64,000 bases of DNA from Galbibacter sp048266365 (GTDB lineage: Bacteria; Bacteroidota; Bacteroidia; Flavobacteriales; Flavobacteriaceae). Both the position numbers and the translations under genes were made by a program. The notes beneath the pieces were generated by a model. It was not told the DNA's origin and did no database searches. It worked only from the letters and a program-made list of their open reading frames with translations. Positions 1 through 9,379 of the stretch are shown in pieces. Where the stretch lies: NCBI RefSeq assembly GCF_048266365.1, contig NZ_JBLWZP010000002.1:124001-188000 (forward strand). The letters run 5' to 3'. The stretch's first letter is position 1. Each line of letters begins with the position of its first letter.

Positions 1-1727
1 ATAGCTTCAATTCTTTTCAGTTCCCAGAATATGAAAATGCTGAAAACACAACAGTTAACCAGTACAACGAGGCTTCCGCTACCAGTTTTAACTGGACATG
101 GACCAATACTGTACAGTACCAAAACACCTTTAATGACAAGCATAATCTAACCGTATTAATAGGTACCGAGGCTTATCAAAATAAAGGTAGAGAAGTTGGA
201 GGTTCGACTCAGAATTACTTCAACTTTGATCCAGACTATGTCAATCTAGATACAGGTTCCGGTACGCAAACCAATTACAGTTTCCAATATCAGGACCAAC
301 TAGCCTCAGTTTTTGGACGTGTTGATTATAACTTCAATGATAAGTACCTGTTAAGCGGTACAATTCGTCGTGATGGTTCATCTAGATTCCAAGAAAATCA
401 ATACGGATGGTTCCCTGCCGTTAGTGCGGGATGGAATATCACCAATGAAAGTTTCTTCCCCGAAACAAATTGGTTGGATAATCTTAAAATTCGTGGAGGA
501 TATGGTGTCATGGGGAATCAGTTAAACGTAGATCCTCAAAACGCCTTTACTACCTTCTTAGGTAACCAACAAACTTCATATTATGCTATTGGTGCTGCCA
601 ATTCAAGTATAACAGAAGGATTTTCACGATCAAGATTAGGAAACCCTCAAGCAGAATGGGAAAAAAACATCAACTCAAACATCGGTATTGATGCGAGTTT
701 GTTTAATCACACCGTTCAGCTTACTGTGGATTACTACAAAAAAACAGTAGAAGATCTGCTGTATAATCCAAATCTTCCTGCTACCGTCGGTACTGCAACA
801 GTTCCTTTTATCAACGTAGGTGAGATGAAAAATAGTGGTATTGACCTTGATGTCTCTACTTTTTTCAATTTAACTGACGATTTAAGACTTAATACCACTG
901 TAACCTTTACAACTTACGATAATGAAATCGTAAAGATCACAGACGAATTACAGTATTTCGATCTAGAAGGACGTCGATTTAATGGAAGTACAATTATCCG
1001 GAATGCTGAAGGACATGCTGTGAGTGAATTCTTCGGTTACCAAGTTGATGGTTTCTGGGATTCTCAAGACGAGATCAATCAAGCAAATGCAGATGCCGCT
1101 GCCGCAACCGGGAATGCCAGCTCAACTTATCAAAATGATGTTGCTGTTGGTAGATTCCGTTACAAGGATGTCAATGGTGATAATCGCATCACTGATGAAG
1201 ATAGAACATTTTTAGGCAATCCAAACCCTGATTTCACCTATGGGTTAAATGTTGAGTTGTTGTATAAAAACTGGGATTTTAGCATGTTTATGTACGGTTC
1301 ACAAGGAAATGATATTTGGAATAATGTTCGTTGGTGGACAGATTTCTACAGTTCTTTCCAAGGTGCAAAAAGTACTACAGCTCTTTATGATTCATGGACT
1401 CCAACTAATATGAATGCCAGTGCACCAATTCAGGAGACTACTGGATCTTTCAGTACAGCTAACGTTCCAAACTCGTATTTTGTTGAAGATGGGTCTTATT
1501 TAAGAGTGAGACAGATGCAACTAGGGTATTCACTTTCTTCTGATTTATTAGACAGAATAAAACTTTCTAAACTAAGAATTTACGCACAGGTTGTGAATCC
1601 ATTTACCTTCACTTCTTATTCTGGACTAGATCCTGAAATATCAGGTGGTAGTGTGAACTTTGGTATTGATGAAGGGGCTTACCCAAATCAAAGACAGTTA
1701 TTATTTGGACTTAACGTAATATTCTAA
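1..1727 (+). CDS. SusC/RagA-family TonB-dependent outer membrane transporter, C-terminal part
   Basis: The frame is open from base 3 to the stop at 1725-1727 with no start in the window, so this is the last ~574 residues of a protein whose beginning lies outside. It reads as an outer-membrane beta-barrel: alternating aromatic-rich strands, the N-P-N-P-D-F-T-Y-G segment common in SusC proteins, and a C-terminal ...G-L-N-V-I-F with a final Phe, as barrel assembly requires. SusC proteins import glycans or peptides with TonB energy and pair with a SusD lipoprotein. The susD-like gene starts two bases after this stop, so the two are surely cotranscribed. The substrate cannot be read here; the plug domain and any upstream regulator or enzymes are missing. 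Confidence 0.95.
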   Translation, partial: SFNSFQFPEYENAENTTVNQYNEASATSFNWTWTNTVQYQNTFNDKHNLTVLIGTEAYQNKGREVGGSTQNYFNFDPDYVNLDTGSGTQTNYSFQYQDQLASVFGRVDYNFNDKYLLSGTIRRDGSSRFQENQYGWFPAVSAGWNITNESFFPETNWLDNLKIRGGYGVMGNQLNVDPQNAFTTFLGNQQTSYYAIGAANSSITEGFSRSRLGNPQAEWEKNINSNIGIDASLFNHTVQLTVDYYKKTVEDLLYNPNLPATVGTATVPFINVGEMKNSGIDLDVSTFFNLTDDLRLNTTVTFTTYDNEIVKITDELQYFDLEGRRFNGSTIIRNAEGHAVSEFFGYQVDGFWDSQDEINQANADAAAATGNASSTYQNDVAVGRFRYKDVNGDNRITDEDRTFLGNPNPDFTYGLNVELLYKNWDFSMFMYGSQGNDIWNNVRWWTDFYSSFQGAKSTTALYDSWTPTNMNASAPIQETTGSFSTANVPNSYFVEDGSYLRVRQMQLGYSLSSDLLDRIKLSKLRIYAQVVNPFTFTSYSGLDPEISGGSVNFGIDEGAYPNQRQLLFGLNVIF

Positions 1728-1729
1728 AG

Positions 1730-3541
1730 ATGAAATTGAAAAATATAAAACATATGAAATTTATAAAACAAACATGGCGTTTTCCTGCAGCTGTTCTAAT
1801 ACTGACAGCACTGCTAAGCTCCTGTGCTGATAGTTTCTTGGAACAACCCACAACAGGTGCGTTACCAGAGGAACCTGTAGCCACTCAAACTGGTGTGAAC
1901 GCCCTCTTAATAGGTGCTTACGCAGCCTTAGATGGACAAGCCAACGGATCCGCACTTGGAGGTGGTGGAGCATGGGAAGCCTCTCCAGACAACTGGATAT
2001 ACGGAACAATTGCCGGAGGTATCGCCAGTAAAGGAAGTTTTGGAGGAGATCAACCTGCGATAGACCCTATTGCAAAATTTTCCAGCGATGCCTCTAACGG
2101 CTTTTTCAACACCAAATGGAAAGCAACTTATGAAGGGATTAACCGATGTAACAACACCATTCTTTACTGCGTTCAGGCCGAGGATATTCCAGAGGCACAG
2201 AAAGCGGTAATTCTTGGTGAGGCAAGATTCTTAAGAGGACATTATTATTTCGAACTTAAAAAAATGTATAATATGGTTCCTTGGATCGACGAAACGACAG
2301 AAGATCCAAAGACACCAAATGACAAAGATATCTGGCCTATGATAGAGGCTGATTTTCAATTTGCTTATGAAAATCTTCCAGCAGTTCAAAGTGAATTTGG
2401 TAGAGCAAATAAGTGGGCTGCTGCTTCATATTTGGGTAAAACCTATTTATTCCAACATAAATTCACAGAGGCTAAGGATATTTTTACGATTGTCGTAAAT
2501 CAAGGTGTCAACGCCGGTGGAGTAAAGTATGACCTTCTACCACGGTTTAGGGATAATTTTGATGCAGCAACCGAAAATAATTCAGAGACCGTATTTGACA
2601 TTCAAATGGTTGCCAATGACGGAACTGGAACCATCGCTAACTCAAATCAAGGTGGAATGTTAAATTTTCCTTACAACAGTCCATTTAGATGTTGTGGATT
2701 TTATCAACCCACCCAAGAGCTTGTGAACTCTTATAAAACCGACCCAGTTACTGGATTACCTGATTTAGACAATTACAACACTGATCCGGTTAAAAGCGAT
2801 ATGGGTATTTCATCTAATGAACCTTTCACGCCATATGCAGGTTCCTTAGATCCTCGTTTGGATTGGACTGTAGGTAGACGTGGAATACCATTTCACGATT
2901 GGGGCCTTCACCCAGGCGCCTCATGGGTAAGGGATCAGGCCTATGGTGGTCCTTATGCTCCTAAGAAGACTATCTATTGGCAAGCAACACAAGATAAATT
3001 TGCAGATCAAAGTTCTTGGGCTCCAGGAACTGCTATAAATGTGCATGTTATCCGATTTGCTGATGTATTACTTATGGCCGCTGAGGCAGAGGCTCAAGCC
3101 GGTAGCCTTCCTATAGCCATGGAGTATGTGAACAGAGTTCGTAGAAGAGCTGCTAATCCGGATGGGTTCCTTCACAAGTACAGAGACGCTTCTAATCCAA
3201 TGGATGGATTTGACGAAACAACCACTGCTGCAGAGTATGTGATTTCAGAGTATACTGCAACCCAGTTTGGATCAACGCAGCAAGCGTTAGATGCTATCTA
3301 TTTTGAAAGAAAACTAGAACTGGCAATGGAGGGGCATCGCTTTTTTGATCTAGTTCGTTGGGGGATTGCAGCGCAAACGCTCAATGCCTACTTCGATTAT
3401 CAAGGAAATATCACCACAGATGTTCGTGGAGGTCAATTTATCCCTGGACGAAGTGAGTACTACCCTATTCCTCAAGCACAAATTGATTTGAGTGTTGACG
3501 CAAGTGGACAACCAACACTGATCCAAAATCCTAATTATTAA
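1730..3541 (+). CDS. SusD/RagB-family nutrient-binding outer membrane lipoprotein
   Basis: The 603-residue product has a lipoprotein signal: a basic start, a hydrophobic stretch and the lipobox L-L-S-S-C with Cys32. A second ATG at 1754 would give a more usual 24-residue signal peptide. The body has SusD hallmarks: the early helical repeat with the A-R-F-L-R-G-x-Y-Y-F-E-L motif near residue 165, a central R-F-A-D-V-L-L-M-A-A-E-A segment, and the late E-R-K-L-E-L-A-M-E-G-H-R-F-F-D-L-V-R-W-G motif. SusD proteins sit on the cell surface as a lid on the SusC channel and bind the oligomeric substrate. No hydrolase gene follows; a strong terminator closes the pair, so any degradative partner lies upstream of the window or elsewhere. 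Confidence 0.96.
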   Translation: MKLKNIKHMKFIKQTWRFPAAVLILTALLSSCADSFLEQPTTGALPEEPVATQTGVNALLIGAYAALDGQANGSALGGGGAWEASPDNWIYGTIAGGIASKGSFGGDQPAIDPIAKFSSDASNGFFNTKWKATYEGINRCNNTILYCVQAEDIPEAQKAVILGEARFLRGHYYFELKKMYNMVPWIDETTEDPKTPNDKDIWPMIEADFQFAYENLPAVQSEFGRANKWAAASYLGKTYLFQHKFTEAKDIFTIVVNQGVNAGGVKYDLLPRFRDNFDAATENNSETVFDIQMVANDGTGTIANSNQGGMLNFPYNSPFRCCGFYQPTQELVNSYKTDPVTGLPDLDNYNTDPVKSDMGISSNEPFTPYAGSLDPRLDWTVGRRGIPFHDWGLHPGASWVRDQAYGGPYAPKKTIYWQATQDKFADQSSWAPGTAINVHVIRFADVLLMAAEAEAQAGSLPIAMEYVNRVRRRAANPDGFLHKYRDASNPMDGFDETTTAAEYVISEYTATQFGSTQQALDAIYFERKLELAMEGHRFFDLVRWGIAAQTLNAYFDYQGNITTDVRGGQFIPGRSEYYPIPQAQIDLSVDASGQPTLIQNPNY

Positions 3542-3577
3542 AGGAATCCAATAAAACTAATACTTAGTACATTGAAC

Positions 3578-3620
3578 ATGGAGGTCTTCGAAAGTAATTT
3601 CGAGGACCTTCATTGTTTTT
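3578..3620 (+). terminator. Rho-independent terminator of the susCD pair
   Basis: Arms at 3578-3593 and 3598-3613 form a long stem with two or three imperfect pairs around a GTAA loop, followed by a T-rich run ending at 3620. It lies 37 bases after the susD stop. Confidence 0.85.
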
Positions 3621-3741
3621 AGACTCTATATATTGACAGTAAAATTCTTTACGTAATTGTTTATAACCCAGTTGAAAAGTATTTGTCCTTACCAATTTTG
3701 AGACTTCTTATATCCTTATCTTTAGTAAAACTTCTTTTATT

Positions 3742-4149
3742 ATGGATACCAGAACAGTGGATTTACTACGTATACGCCCTGAAATTCCACAAGAAACAAT
3801 TTACGATTCAATGAGTGCAAGCGAGCGTTTTCAAAACGTTACACTCAGGCCAGTAATCAAATTACAGCAGTATTTGTTGGTTGAAGCCTTTAAGAATTAC
3901 GCCAACAAACACAAAGGTGTTTATTACACCCTCGAGGTAGAAAAGCGCTTTCAATACATTGAAAATGCAATCCAAAAAGACATCAAATTTAGAAATTCCT
4001 TAAAGGGAATGGTCATTGGGCAATTTACCGTAGATGAATATTTGATTTATATCGAAGATTCTTCCGCCCTAAACAAAAGAATGATGAATTTGGTCGTTGA
4101 AACCTTAAAAGATCAGATGCAGCTCATAGAGCTAGAGATTTGCGTCTGA
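3742..4149 (+). CDS. Conserved flavobacterial protein of unknown function
   Basis: A 135-residue cytosolic-looking protein with no signal peptide or membrane segment. It begins M-D-T-R and contains S-A-S-E-R-F-Q-N-x-T-L-R-P-V-I-K-L-Q, a segment I associate with a small Flavobacteriia-specific family that databases sometimes label glyoxalase. I see no glyoxalase metal-binding pattern, so I do not assign that activity. It is a single gene between the susCD terminator and a convergent DUF2461 gene. A weak Bacteroidota-like promoter (TTTG near 3701, then TATCTTTA near 3717) precedes it. The family call is moderate and the function unknown. Confidence 0.7.
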   Translation: MDTRTVDLLRIRPEIPQETIYDSMSASERFQNVTLRPVIKLQQYLLVEAFKNYANKHKGVYYTLEVEKRFQYIENAIQKDIKFRNSLKGMVIGQFTVDEYLIYIEDSSALNKRMMNLVVETLKDQMQLIELEICV

Positions 4150-4180
4150 TAGTTATATGGATTGCTACAAAAATGCAAGG

Positions 4181-4858
4181 CTATAGTAGCGATTCACCAT
4201 TTAGGTCAGTGGTTAGTACCTCACTCATATAATCAAAAAAAGGTCGAATAGACTGAAAAGCACCGTCTATCTCAGTTAAGAAACTTTCGGCTAAGACTTG
4301 ACTGTCGGTGAATTCTTTTGTGACAATCCATTGCTTTTTTCGAATCAGATCAATGTTCCGGTGCGTTTTGTCAAAACCTCTAGGTGCCGTTTTAAGCTCG
4401 TCACCCTTAAGCTGACCAAAGTGTAATTTAAAATCGGAGGCATCTATTATCTCTCGCAGCTCTAAGGCATCAACTTCAAATTCTTTACGAACTCTATTGA
4501 TATCCTTTTTTTCTGGTGCCCAAAATCCACAAGCTAGAAAAGAATTACCCGGTTCAATATGCAAGTAATAACCACCCCTTAAATTTGGTTTGGCACGCTT
4601 AAAACTACAGGCTATATGTGTTTTATACGGGGTTTTATCGTGCGAAAAGCGTACGTCTCTATAAATTCGAAACACTTTTAAATCTATAATATCATCATGG
4701 GATTTCAATTTCAATAACACCTGCCCAAAAAAGTTCTTACAGAGCGCTTGTTCTACTTTAAATTCTGGCTTGTGCTGTTCAAACCATTCTCTGTTGTTGT
4801 TTTGTTTTAAAGTTTTTAAAAATTTTAAGGTTGTTTTTGAAATGCAAACTGCTTCCAT
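4181..4858 (-). CDS. DUF2461 (TIGR02453) family protein
   Basis: A 225-residue protein. I start it at the ATG at 4858 because the longer frame would need a TTG at 4912 and adds a poorly conserved stretch. DUF2461 hallmarks are clear: L-K-F-L-K-x-L-K-x-N-N-N-R-E-W-F near the start, then F-R-I-Y-R-D-x-R-F-S-x-D-K-T-P-Y-K-T-H, then G-G-Y-Y-L-H-I-E-P and a P-R-G-F segment. The family is common in bacteria and has no established biochemical role. The gene is convergent with the unknown gene at 3742 and divergent from cysE, with about 100 bases between. Confidence 0.88.
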   Translation of the reverse strand: MEAVCISKTTLKFLKTLKQNNNREWFEQHKPEFKVEQALCKNFFGQVLLKLKSHDDIIDLKVFRIYRDVRFSHDKTPYKTHIACSFKRAKPNLRGGYYLHIEPGNSFLACGFWAPEKKDINRVRKEFEVDALELREIIDASDFKLHFGQLKGDELKTAPRGFDKTHRNIDLIRKKQWIVTKEFTDSQVLAESFLTEIDGAFQSIRPFFDYMSEVLTTDLNGESLL

Positions 4859-4931
4859 TCGACTGATGTATTTTGTAATTAATTTTACCTGTAAAGTTAC
4901 AAAAACACTCAAGTAATCAGCGGATTTATCA

Positions 4932-4939
4932 TAAATTTG
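4932..4939 (+). promoter_or_regulatory. Candidate -7 element for cysE-cysM
   Basis: TAAATTTG matches the Bacteroidota -7 consensus TAnnTTTG and lies 16 bases before the cysE ATG. No clear -33 TTTG was seen at the usual distance, so this is only a candidate. Confidence 0.4.
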
Positions 4940-4955
4940 AAGAAATAAAAAAGGA

Positions 4956-5744
4956 ATGGAAAAGACAATTGCTCAGCAAATAATACAACATAAACAACAT
5001 CCTAATTTAAAGTTCAGGCTCAAGGAGCGAGCAGAAAAGTTCACAGACTTACTTTTTTATACTTTGTTTGATGCCGAAACTCCGGTAGAACAGAATATGT
5101 TTGAACTTGAGAAGATCTTCGAAGAATTGGTGGATTTAGCATGTTGGAATGTAAATAAGACATGTTCCAGTGTATGGGAAAACTATATTGCAAGTCTACC
5201 AGGGATATTAGAACTTTTAAATTTAGATGCAGACACCTTCCTCGAAGATGATCCTGCAGCAATATCCAAGGAAGAAGTGTACCTGTGTTATCCTGGATTC
5301 TATGCGATTGCTATCTATCGCCTAGCCCATGAGCTTTATAAGGCTGGTTTTCCATTGGTTCCGAGATTGATGACAGAATATGCACATAGGTTAACTGGAG
5401 TGGATATCAATCCAGGAGCAACCATTGGCAAATCCTTTTTTATTGATCACGCAACGGGAATTGTCATAGGAGAAACAGCGCATATAAAGGATTTTGTAAG
5501 AATATATCAAGGGGTAACCCTAGGTGCGCTCCATGTGGCAAAGAATTTGAAAAATGTAAAAAGGCACCCTACTATCGAAAACAATGTTACAATTTATGCC
5601 AATGCAACCATTTTGGGTGGTAATACGGTTATAGGTAAAAATAGTACCATTGGTGGAAACGTTTGGTTGACAAAGTCCATAGCACCAAACTCCATAGTTA
5701 CACACACCCCTGATATTAAAATAAAGACTGCAAACAATGAATAG
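4956..5744 (+). CDS. cysE: Serine O-acetyltransferase
   Basis: This enzyme transfers acetyl from acetyl-CoA to L-serine, making O-acetylserine for cysteine synthesis in the cytosol. The 262-residue product has a helical N-terminal half and a left-handed beta-helix of hexapeptide repeats from about residue 150 (G-V-D-I-N-P-G-A-T-I-G, then F-I-D-H-A-T-G-I-V-I-G-E with the catalytic His). The downstream repeats end in I-G-G-N-V-W-L, usual for CysE. Its last 8 bases overlap the start of the cysteine synthase gene, which takes the product as substrate, so the two are translationally coupled. The ATG has an A/G-rich AAAAAAGGA just upstream. Confidence 0.95.
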   Translation: MEKTIAQQIIQHKQHPNLKFRLKERAEKFTDLLFYTLFDAETPVEQNMFELEKIFEELVDLACWNVNKTCSSVWENYIASLPGILELLNLDADTFLEDDPAAISKEEVYLCYPGFYAIAIYRLAHELYKAGFPLVPRLMTEYAHRLTGVDINPGATIGKSFFIDHATGIVIGETAHIKDFVRIYQGVTLGALHVAKNLKNVKRHPTIENNVTIYANATILGGNTVIGKNSTIGGNVWLTKSIAPNSIVTHTPDIKIKTANNE

Positions 5745-6624
5745 TTATAGCATATTAGATCGAATTGGAAATACTCCAATAGTAGAATCCAAAAGCCTCA
5801 ATACAAATCCAGCAGTCAAGCTGCTCTTTAAACTTGAGGGGAATAACCCTGGAGGAAGCGTTAAAGACAGACCGGCTTACTATATGATCAAAAGCGCCAT
5901 GGACCGCGGAGAAATCACTAAAGAAACCAAAATTATTGAAGCTACCAGCGGAAACACTGGGATCGCCCTAGCCATGATTGCTAGTTTATTTGGGTTAGAT
6001 CTTGAGTTGGTGATGCCTGAAAACTCAACCAAAGAGCGTGTTCAAACTATGAGAGCCTACGGCGCACTTGTAACCCTAACCCCTGCGGAGGTTGGAATTG
6101 AAGGTGCTCGAGATTATGCAGAGAGTAAGGTAAGAGATCATGGGTATGTCTCCTTAAATCAATTCGGAAATCCAGACAATTGGAAAGCACATTACCTGAC
6201 CACAGGCCCAGAAATATGGAATGATACCGATGGAGAGGTAACTCACTTTGTATCATCCATGGGGACTACCGGTACAATTATGGGGACTTCAACCTATTTA
6301 AAGGAGCAGAACAAAGCTGTTCAAATTGTAGGAGTACAACCAACAGACAATTCAAAGATACCGGGAATACGTAAATGGCCACAGGAATATCTTCCTAAGA
6401 TTTTCGACGCAGAAAAAGTAGATCAAGTTATTGAGGTCAGTGAAGGAGAAGCTAGACAAACCGCCAGAGATTTAGCTCGAAAAGAAGGCGTCTTTGCAGG
6501 TATGAGTAGCGGAGGTGCTGTCGCTGCTGCCTTAAAACTCACCAAAACATTAGACAAGGGTGTTATTGTAGTAATTATTTGTGATCGTGGAGATCGCTAT
6601 CTATCATCTGATCTATACAAATAG
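5737..6624 (+). CDS. cysM: Cysteine synthase, CysM type
   Basis: A PLP enzyme that joins O-acetylserine (or in some CysM enzymes O-phosphoserine) with sulfide or thiosulfate to give cysteine. The 295-residue product has the PLP lysine in G-G-S-V-K-D-R-P (Lys43), the T-S-G-N-T-G substrate loop at 70-75, and the later G-M-S-S-G-G-A phosphate-binding turn. The E-G-N-N-P-G-G-S-V-K-D-R wording is closer to CysM than CysK. It overlaps cysE by 8 bases, so the pair forms a compact cysteine operon. The exact sulfur donor cannot be read from sequence. Confidence 0.94.
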   Translation: MNSYSILDRIGNTPIVESKSLNTNPAVKLLFKLEGNNPGGSVKDRPAYYMIKSAMDRGEITKETKIIEATSGNTGIALAMIASLFGLDLELVMPENSTKERVQTMRAYGALVTLTPAEVGIEGARDYAESKVRDHGYVSLNQFGNPDNWKAHYLTTGPEIWNDTDGEVTHFVSSMGTTGTIMGTSTYLKEQNKAVQIVGVQPTDNSKIPGIRKWPQEYLPKIFDAEKVDQVIEVSEGEARQTARDLARKEGVFAGMSSGGAVAAALKLTKTLDKGVIVVIICDRGDRYLSSDLYK

Positions 6625-6731
6625 CGGCCATAACCCCTTATTCATAGAATTTCCATAGCCTAGTGAAATGGCCTAATTTACAATGGCAATTAGCCTATCT
6701 AGTACATAGATATCCTAATCTGCCAATTGAT

Positions 6732-6739
6732 TAAATTTG
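6732..6739 (+). promoter_or_regulatory. Candidate -7 element for the TauE-family gene
   Basis: TAAATTTG fits TAnnTTTG and lies 33 bases before the ATG of the exporter gene. No matching -33 box was recognised. Confidence 0.35.
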
Positions 6740-6772
6740 CTTCATAAATACTAAAATTTAGGCCAAAGCTAG

Positions 6773-7609
6773 ATGGAAACAGAAATTATAATTACCCTAA
6801 TCCTCATACTGATCAGTTTTACCATTAGTTTATTTGGATCAGTTGTTGGCTTTGGAGGTGGAATTTTCATGGTACCCATTTTAATTACAGTGTTTAGTTA
6901 TCCATTAACTACAGCTGTTGGCTCGGTTATGATCTCCTTATTACCTTCCTCACTGATTTCCACCTTTTTAAATCGAAAGGAAGGATATGTCGATTTTAAA
7001 ATGGGAATACTTTTAGAAATCCCTACAATACTAGGAGTCTTTATAGGAGTACTTCTACTGTCTTATATCACTGCCAAGCATTTAGAAATTATTTTTGCGA
7101 TACTAGTGTTGTTCCTGGGGTTTTCTTTTTTCATAAAGTTGCGCAGTAAAAACAAAAAAGGACAAAGTTTCTTCTACAAGCTCAATACCCTAAAGCCACG
7201 GTATATCATAAAGAATCACCCCAATCATGTGGCCTATAGATTTAGTGGATGGATGGTATTATTATTTGGTTTGATGGCTGGAACACTTGCGGGTCTATTT
7301 GGAATTGGTGGAGGATTCTTAAAAACTCCAATTATGTTAAAGGTCTTTCGAATGCCAGTTAAAATTGCAACGGCAACTGCCCTATTTATGATTGTTATTA
7401 CCAGTACTACGGGAAGTCTCAGTCATTACGTATTGGATCATATCCATTTTATATCGGCTTGGCCAATTATGCTTGGATTTGCAGCTGGAGCTCTAGGTGG
7501 ACAGCGACTTAATCTCAGTCTTAATAGTAACACCCTTGAAAAGTTAATCGGAATGGGGCTTGTATTGGCTGGGCTGGTTATGATGTCAAACTTCATTATA
7601 AGACCCTAA
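6773..7609 (+). CDS. TauE/SafE-family sulfite/organosulfonate exporter-like membrane protein
   Basis: A 278-residue polytopic inner-membrane protein with about seven or eight hydrophobic segments. It carries the two inverted half-repeats of the TauE family: G-F-G-G-G-I-F-M-V-P near residue 25 and G-I-G-G-G-F-L-K-T-P near residue 180. Members move sulfite, sulfoacetate or other anions. Its position behind the cysteine genes, in a window that also encodes a sulfite dehydrogenase-like pair at 32.7-34.4 kb, suggests sulfur anions, but that is inference from context. It is 148 bases from cysM and has its own candidate promoter. It converges on corA with 16 bases between the stops. Confidence 0.9.
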   Translation: METEIIITLILILISFTISLFGSVVGFGGGIFMVPILITVFSYPLTTAVGSVMISLLPSSLISTFLNRKEGYVDFKMGILLEIPTILGVFIGVLLLSYITAKHLEIIFAILVLFLGFSFFIKLRSKNKKGQSFFYKLNTLKPRYIIKNHPNHVAYRFSGWMVLLFGLMAGTLAGLFGIGGGFLKTPIMLKVFRMPVKIATATALFMIVITSTTGSLSHYVLDHIHFISAWPIMLGFAAGALGGQRLNLSLNSNTLEKLIGMGLVLAGLVMMSNFIIRP

Positions 7610-7625
7610 AATATTTGGATTTATT

Positions 7626-8717
7626 TTAGATCCACCGCTTGCTTTTAAAATAGACAATCAGTGTCACTAAAATTAAAAACATTATTCCCATTGCAGCGTA
7701 AAATCCAAATTCAGAATGTAGCCCTGGCAAGTATTGGAAATTCATGCCATAAACCCCTGTAATAAAGGTTAAAGGAATAAATATACTCGTCATAATGGTG
7801 AGCACCTTCATGATCTCATTCATTTTGACCGTTACCGTACTCATATACATTTCCATCAAACTCATACTCATTTCACGGAGCATTTCAAGGGTTTCATGGA
7901 TTTGAACACTATGATCATGTACATCTCCTAAATACAACTTGGTGTCCTCCCCTATGAGCTTGTGTTCAGTATTCACAAGCCGCGCACTAATTTCGCGAAC
8001 TGGCAGTACGTTCTTTCTTAGATCTATTATTTCCTTTCTGAGATCTTGAATTTCGTTGACAATTGCTGATTTCGGATAATTATACACTTGATCCTCAAGA
8101 TGTTCAATATGATCAGTAATTTCTTCTAAAACTACAAAATACTGATCAATAATAGAATCAATAAGTGCAAAATACAAATAATCACATTTCTTATAACGAA
8201 TTCTACCATATTCATTTGAAATTCGTCGCCGCACCCCATCGAACACCGGATTCTCAACCTCTTGGAACAACAATACTGAATCTTGAAACAAAATAATTGC
8301 CACATGCTCAATGACTACCCTATTGGCCTCACTCAAAGTAACGGATTTGAATACGCAAAAAATATAATCTTCATATTCATCTACCTTTGGGCGCTGACTG
8401 GTATTGACCAAATCCTCTAAAACCAAGGGATTTATTTGAAAATGCTTCCCGAGTTTTTCAATTTCCTCCTCCTGGTTTAAACCTTGTATATCAATTAAGG
8501 TTACGGTGTCTGTGTCTTTGTACTGAAACACTTGCTCAACAGCTTTCACTTCTTGAACGCTATGGTAATTCTCCTTATAATCTGTAACACGGATAATCTG
8601 CTGTTCAACTTCACGACTACCCACATACCTTATGGTTCCAGGCGCATTTCCTAGGGCGTGCTTTGTTCGCCGATGTTTGGCGGGTGTTTTCAAGGTTTTC
8701 CTTTGTTTGTTTTTCAT
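7626..8717 (-). CDS. corA: CorA-family magnesium/cobalt transporter
   Basis: A channel-like transporter for Mg2+ (and Co2+/Ni2+). The 363-residue product has a large cytosolic N-terminal domain rich in charged helices, then two C-terminal membrane helices. The first ends in the signature Y-G-M-N-F at about residue 325, which forms the selectivity filter of the pentamer. The C-terminal K-S-K-R-W-I matches the usual basic tail. The N-terminal ~25 residues are strongly basic (K-N-K-Q-R-K-T-L-K-T), a small oddity. The gene lies 40 bases downstream of hisIE on the same strand, so read-through from the his operon is possible. Confidence 0.95.
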   Translation of the reverse strand: MKNKQRKTLKTPAKHRRTKHALGNAPGTIRYVGSREVEQQIIRVTDYKENYHSVQEVKAVEQVFQYKDTDTVTLIDIQGLNQEEEIEKLGKHFQINPLVLEDLVNTSQRPKVDEYEDYIFCVFKSVTLSEANRVVIEHVAIILFQDSVLLFQEVENPVFDGVRRRISNEYGRIRYKKCDYLYFALIDSIIDQYFVVLEEITDHIEHLEDQVYNYPKSAIVNEIQDLRKEIIDLRKNVLPVREISARLVNTEHKLIGEDTKLYLGDVHDHSVQIHETLEMLREMSMSLMEMYMSTVTVKMNEIMKVLTIMTSIFIPLTFITGVYGMNFQYLPGLHSEFGFYAAMGIMFLILVTLIVYFKSKRWI

Positions 8718-8757
8718 AGATGCGTAAATCTGTTCCCACCTAAATATAAGAAAAATC

Positions 8758-9357
8758 TTAGTGTCTACCTTTCAATACAGCTATTATATCTTTAAGGGTA
8801 TACCCCTTGGCTTGAAGTAAAATAAGATAGTGAAATAACAAATCTGCACTTTCGTTTAAGAAGAGCTCATCATTGGAATCCAGTGCTTCAATAACCGTTT
8901 CAACAGCCTCCTCTCCTACTTTTTGAGCTACTTTGTTAATCCCACTTCTAAATAAAGAAGCCACATAACTTTTCTCATTTTCTTTGTTGGTATGCCTGTC
9001 ACTAATTATAGCTTCTAAATCACTTAAAAAGCCAAGTTTTAATTCATTAGATTCACCCCAACAGCTATCAGTCCCCTTATGACACACTGGCCCTACTGGA
9101 TTCACGTAAACCAATAAAGTATCATTATCGCAGTCAAGTTTAATATCAACTAAATTCAAGAAATTTCCACTCTCCTCACCCTTGGTCCACAACCTTCGTT
9201 TGGTGCGGCTGAAAAAGGTTACTTTTTTGGTATCGATGGTTCTCCGGTATGCCTCTTGGTCCATATACCCAAGCATCAATACATTTTTGGTGTTGTAATC
9301 CTGAATGATCGCAGGTACAAGTCCATCGTTATTTTTATCAAAATCTATATTTTCCAT
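8758..9357 (-). CDS. hisIE: Bifunctional phosphoribosyl-AMP cyclohydrolase / phosphoribosyl-ATP pyrophosphohydrolase
   Basis: Carries out steps 2 and 3 of histidine synthesis. In the 199-residue protein the HisI domain covers about residues 1-105, with the metal ligands D-C-D-N-D at 75-79 and the cysteines C92 and C99 in P-V-C-H-K-G-T-D-S-C-W. The HisE domain follows (about 110-199), with the helical E-E-A-V-E-T-V-I-E-A motif. The I-E fusion is the usual form in Bacteroidota. It is the last his gene of the operon, 22 bases after hisF. Confidence 0.97.
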   Translation of the reverse strand: MENIDFDKNNDGLVPAIIQDYNTKNVLMLGYMDQEAYRRTIDTKKVTFFSRTKRRLWTKGEESGNFLNLVDIKLDCDNDTLLVYVNPVGPVCHKGTDSCWGESNELKLGFLSDLEAIISDRHTNKENEKSYVASLFRSGINKVAQKVGEEAVETVIEALDSNDELFLNESADLLFHYLILLQAKGYTLKDIIAVLKGRH

Positions 9358-9379
9358 ATTCTACTAACGTTTTATATTA

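Noticed and set aside
3742..4149. Glyoxalase assignment for the 135-residue protein
   Set aside because: No glyoxalase metal ligands or beta-alpha-beta-beta-beta pattern is visible, so only an unknown-function call is kept.
4156..4193. Possible terminator between convergent genes at 4.15 kb
   Set aside because: ATTGCTAC can pair with GTAGCGAT, but the loop is long and there is no T-run on either strand.
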